From: Komagataeibacter swingsii
Lineage (GTDB): Bacteria > Pseudomonadota > Alphaproteobacteria > Acetobacterales > Acetobacteraceae
Assembly: GCF_003207895.1 (NCBI RefSeq)
Contig: NZ_NKUB01000009.1
Span: forward strand, 1-64,000
Direction of reading: 5' to 3'
Length of the DNA stretch: 64,000 nt
Shown here: positions 62,616 to 64,000 of the stretch, piece after piece
Numbering within the stretch: the first letter of the stretch is position 1
Layout: the number at the start of each line of letters is the position of its first letter
The notes under the pieces: model-generated
Told to the model about the DNA's origin: nothing
The model's database searches: none
What the model saw: only the letters and a program-made list of their open reading frames with translations
Position numbers and translations under genes: made by a program

Positions 62616-63720
62616 GATCGAATCTCCAGCCATTGGCGGGCAGGCCCTGATCCATGACAGGCTGGAGCACGCGGCCCGTCAGGCGCGTGAAATCCTCCAT
62701 CCAGCCCGGATGGTCCCGCAGTAGCGCCATGATGCCATAACCACACCCCAGCATGACAGGCCGGCCATCGGGCGGCATGCCACGATAGGCCTGCATCTGC
62801 CCACGCAGGGCATGCAGGAACTGGCCTTCGCGCGACCGGAACAGTTCATGCAATGGCGGATGGATGCGCGGACGGACGATTTCCGCCAGCCCAAGCGCCG
62901 TAAAGCCCAGGAAGCGCGGACGCAGCGGGTCGTTCTTCAGTAACGCCTCAAGCGTTTCCGACAGCGCCCGGCGCTTGCGTACGGCAAGCCCCGCGACATC
63001 GACAATGATCGCGCCCGACAGGTTGCGCAGCCGCAACTGGCGCAACAGGTCAGGCAGCGCATCCCGGTTGGCGGCGAACTGCGCCGTCTGCTTGGGGCGG
63101 CGGTCCATGCTGGTGGCCCCGCCATCCATGTCGATCGCCACCAGCGCGGGGGTAGGCGTAATGCTGGCCGACATGCCGCCGGGCAGGGAGACAACGGGGT
63201 CTTCCAGCGCATCGGCCTGCGCGCGCAGGTCGCTGTCGAACGCGCAGTTGACGCGGGTCAGGCGGGGGTGGAAGGCGGCGGGCAGCAGGGTGGCGATGGC
63301 GGCGTCATCAATGACGATGGGCGCAAGCGGGTAATACCGCGCCAGCCGCTCCAGCGGGGTGGGGCCACGACGCAGCAGCTTTGGGTCCGCCCCGCCGGGC
63401 AGGTCGGATGGCAGGTTACGCGCACCCAGCCGCACGCCCTTGCCCCCCTGCGCGCTACGGGTGATGGTCACAAGGACGGTCTGCCCCTGCGTCAGGGGAC
63501 CCAGCCCTTCCGAATCCGGCAGGAAGCCTGCCTGTTCCAGGCCCGGCAGGGTGATGAAGGTACCGCCAAGTGCCGGGACATGGGCGCTGGCACGGGCGCG
63601 ATAGATATCGCCCACGCCATCGGCCATGTCAGGCCGCCACAGGGCGAAATCCTGCATGACGCCATTGTCCATGACGGCGATGCGGACCTCTCCGGGGCTG
63701 CTGCTGGCGCAGATGCGCAT
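62608..63720 (-). CDS. Ribonuclease E/G-family protein
   Basis: The 370-residue protein is a short member of the RNase E/G family, lacking a long N-terminal S1 region. Recognisable parts are DIYRARASAHVPALGGTFITL (N-terminal S1-like piece), ALVAIDMDGG (the usual ID-N/D metal site) and IIVDVAGLAVRKRR. A family member in this position, between maf and yacG, is usual in Alphaproteobacteria. ATG 63720 lies just past the maf stop. RNA processing activity is likely but the short length leaves its substrate open. Confidence 0.8.
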   Translation of the reverse strand: MRICASSSPGEVRIAVMDNGVMQDFALWRPDMADGVGDIYRARASAHVPALGGTFITLPGLEQAGFLPDSEGLGPLTQGQTVLVTITRSAQGGKGVRLGARNLPSDLPGGADPKLLRRGPTPLERLARYYPLAPIVIDDAAIATLLPAAFHPRLTRVNCAFDSDLRAQADALEDPVVSLPGGMSASITPTPALVAIDMDGGATSMDRRPKQTAQFAANRDALPDLLRQLRLRNLSGAIIVDVAGLAVRKRRALSETLEALLKNDPLRPRFLGFTALGLAEIVRPRIHPPLHELFRSREGQFLHALRGQMQAYRGMPPDGRPVMLGCGYGIMALLRDHPGWMEDFTRLTGRVLQPVMDQGLPANGWRFDHG

Positions 63721-63722
63721 GC

Positions 63723-64000
63723 TCACCGGAGCCAGCATCCTTTCTGCCCACGCAGCATCTGCGCGGTTTCAAACAGCGGCAGGCCGACAATGCCGGTATA
63801 GCTGCCCGACAGGAAGCGCACGAACGCCGCCGCATGGCCCTGTATGGCATAGCCCCCGGCCTTGCCGTTCCAGTCGCCCGCTTCAATCAGCGCATCGATC
63901 TGCAGGGGCGTCAGGCGGGAGAACGTGACCGTGCTGGCCACCAGCCGGTTTCCCGCGCGACCGTCCCGCCATGCGGCCGTGGGGCGCAGGGCCACGGCGG
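63723..64000 (-). CDS. maf: Maf nucleotide pyrophosphatase, C-terminal part
   Basis: This gene runs off the right edge of the window, so only its last ~91 residues are here. VTFSRLTPLQIDALIEAGDWNGKAGGYAIQGHAA and the FVRFLSGSYTGIVGLPLFET segment are characteristic of Maf proteins, which hydrolyse non-canonical nucleoside triphosphates. Its TGA (63723-63725) lies 2 bases before the start of the RNase E/G gene. Confidence 0.9.
   Translation of the reverse strand, partial: AVALRPTAAWRDGRAGNRLVASTVTFSRLTPLQIDALIEAGDWNGKAGGYAIQGHAAAFVRFLSGSYTGIVGLPLFETAQMLRGQKGCWLR

Noticed and set aside
1-64000. CRISPR array or complete insertion sequence
   Set aside because: No regularly spaced direct repeats and no intact transposase were seen; the only mobile traces are the cloverleaf repeats and the broken integrase.

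Overview
The window looks like chromosomal DNA of an acetic acid bacterium (Acetobacteraceae, most like Komagataeibacter/Gluconacetobacter). This rests on high GC, alphaproteobacterial gene neighbourhoods, and tandem PAS-GAF-GGDEF-EAL proteins of the kind known from cellulose-producing acetic acid bacteria. The species call is inference from family resemblance, not from a search.

Layout. 0-5 kb: an ABC exporter, a retropepsin-like lipid-anchored or exported protein coupled to a KirBac-type potassium channel, and a DnaQ-like exonuclease. 5.2-7.3 kb: transketolase on the minus strand. 7.3-27.3 kb: a very AT-rich control region followed by a twelve-gene plus-strand polysaccharide locus. It holds a TviB-like UDP-HexNAc dehydrogenase, an SGNH-like/TPR protein, an asparagine-synthetase-like protein with both active sites lost, a TPR-glycosyltransferase, UDP-glucose dehydrogenase, Wzm/Wzt-type ABC exporter, KpsE-like and KpsD-like envelope proteins, UDP-glucuronate 4-epimerase, a second long glycosyltransferase, and a GH28 polygalacturonase plus a PL1 pectate-lyase-like protein. 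Together these suggest synthesis, ABC-dependent export and trimming of a galacturonate-containing (pectin-like) capsule. 27.5-29.6 kb: small lipoprotein, amidohydrolase, small unknown protein. 30-35.2 kb: ethanolamine permease, AraC regulator and ethanolamine ammonia-lyase EutBC. 35.3-43.6 kb: an old genomic island next to tRNA-Glu, with a four-gene hsdM-hsdS-GIY-YIG-hsdR operon in which every junction is a 4-base overlap, a broken doc toxin gene and a broken phage-type integrase. 43.7-53.2 kb: core genes (recJ, hom, aminotransferase), an OmpA-like lipoprotein with a suspicious homopolymer at its signal peptide, a ClpP-like protease, a ferritin-like protein, small unknown proteins and a cytochrome b561. 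53.6-60.3 kb: three consecutive cyclic-di-GMP proteins. 60.5-64 kb: pyrC, tRNA-Phe, yacG, an RNase E/G-family gene and the end of maf.

A dispersed repeat that can fold as a cloverleaf (outer stem plus two hairpin arms) occurs three times: after the capsule locus, inside the island where it truncates doc, and directly after pyrC.

The strongest candidate for something undescribed is the capsule locus: galacturonate precursor genes plus two pectin-degrading enzymes in one ABC-export locus, with no KpsC/KpsS genes seen, and with an SGNH/TPR protein and a dead AsnB-like protein as unexplained parts. The translationally coupled GIY-YIG gene inside the type I restriction operon is the second. Start codons were chosen by ribosome-binding sites and overlaps; function calls are from motifs and family knowledge only.
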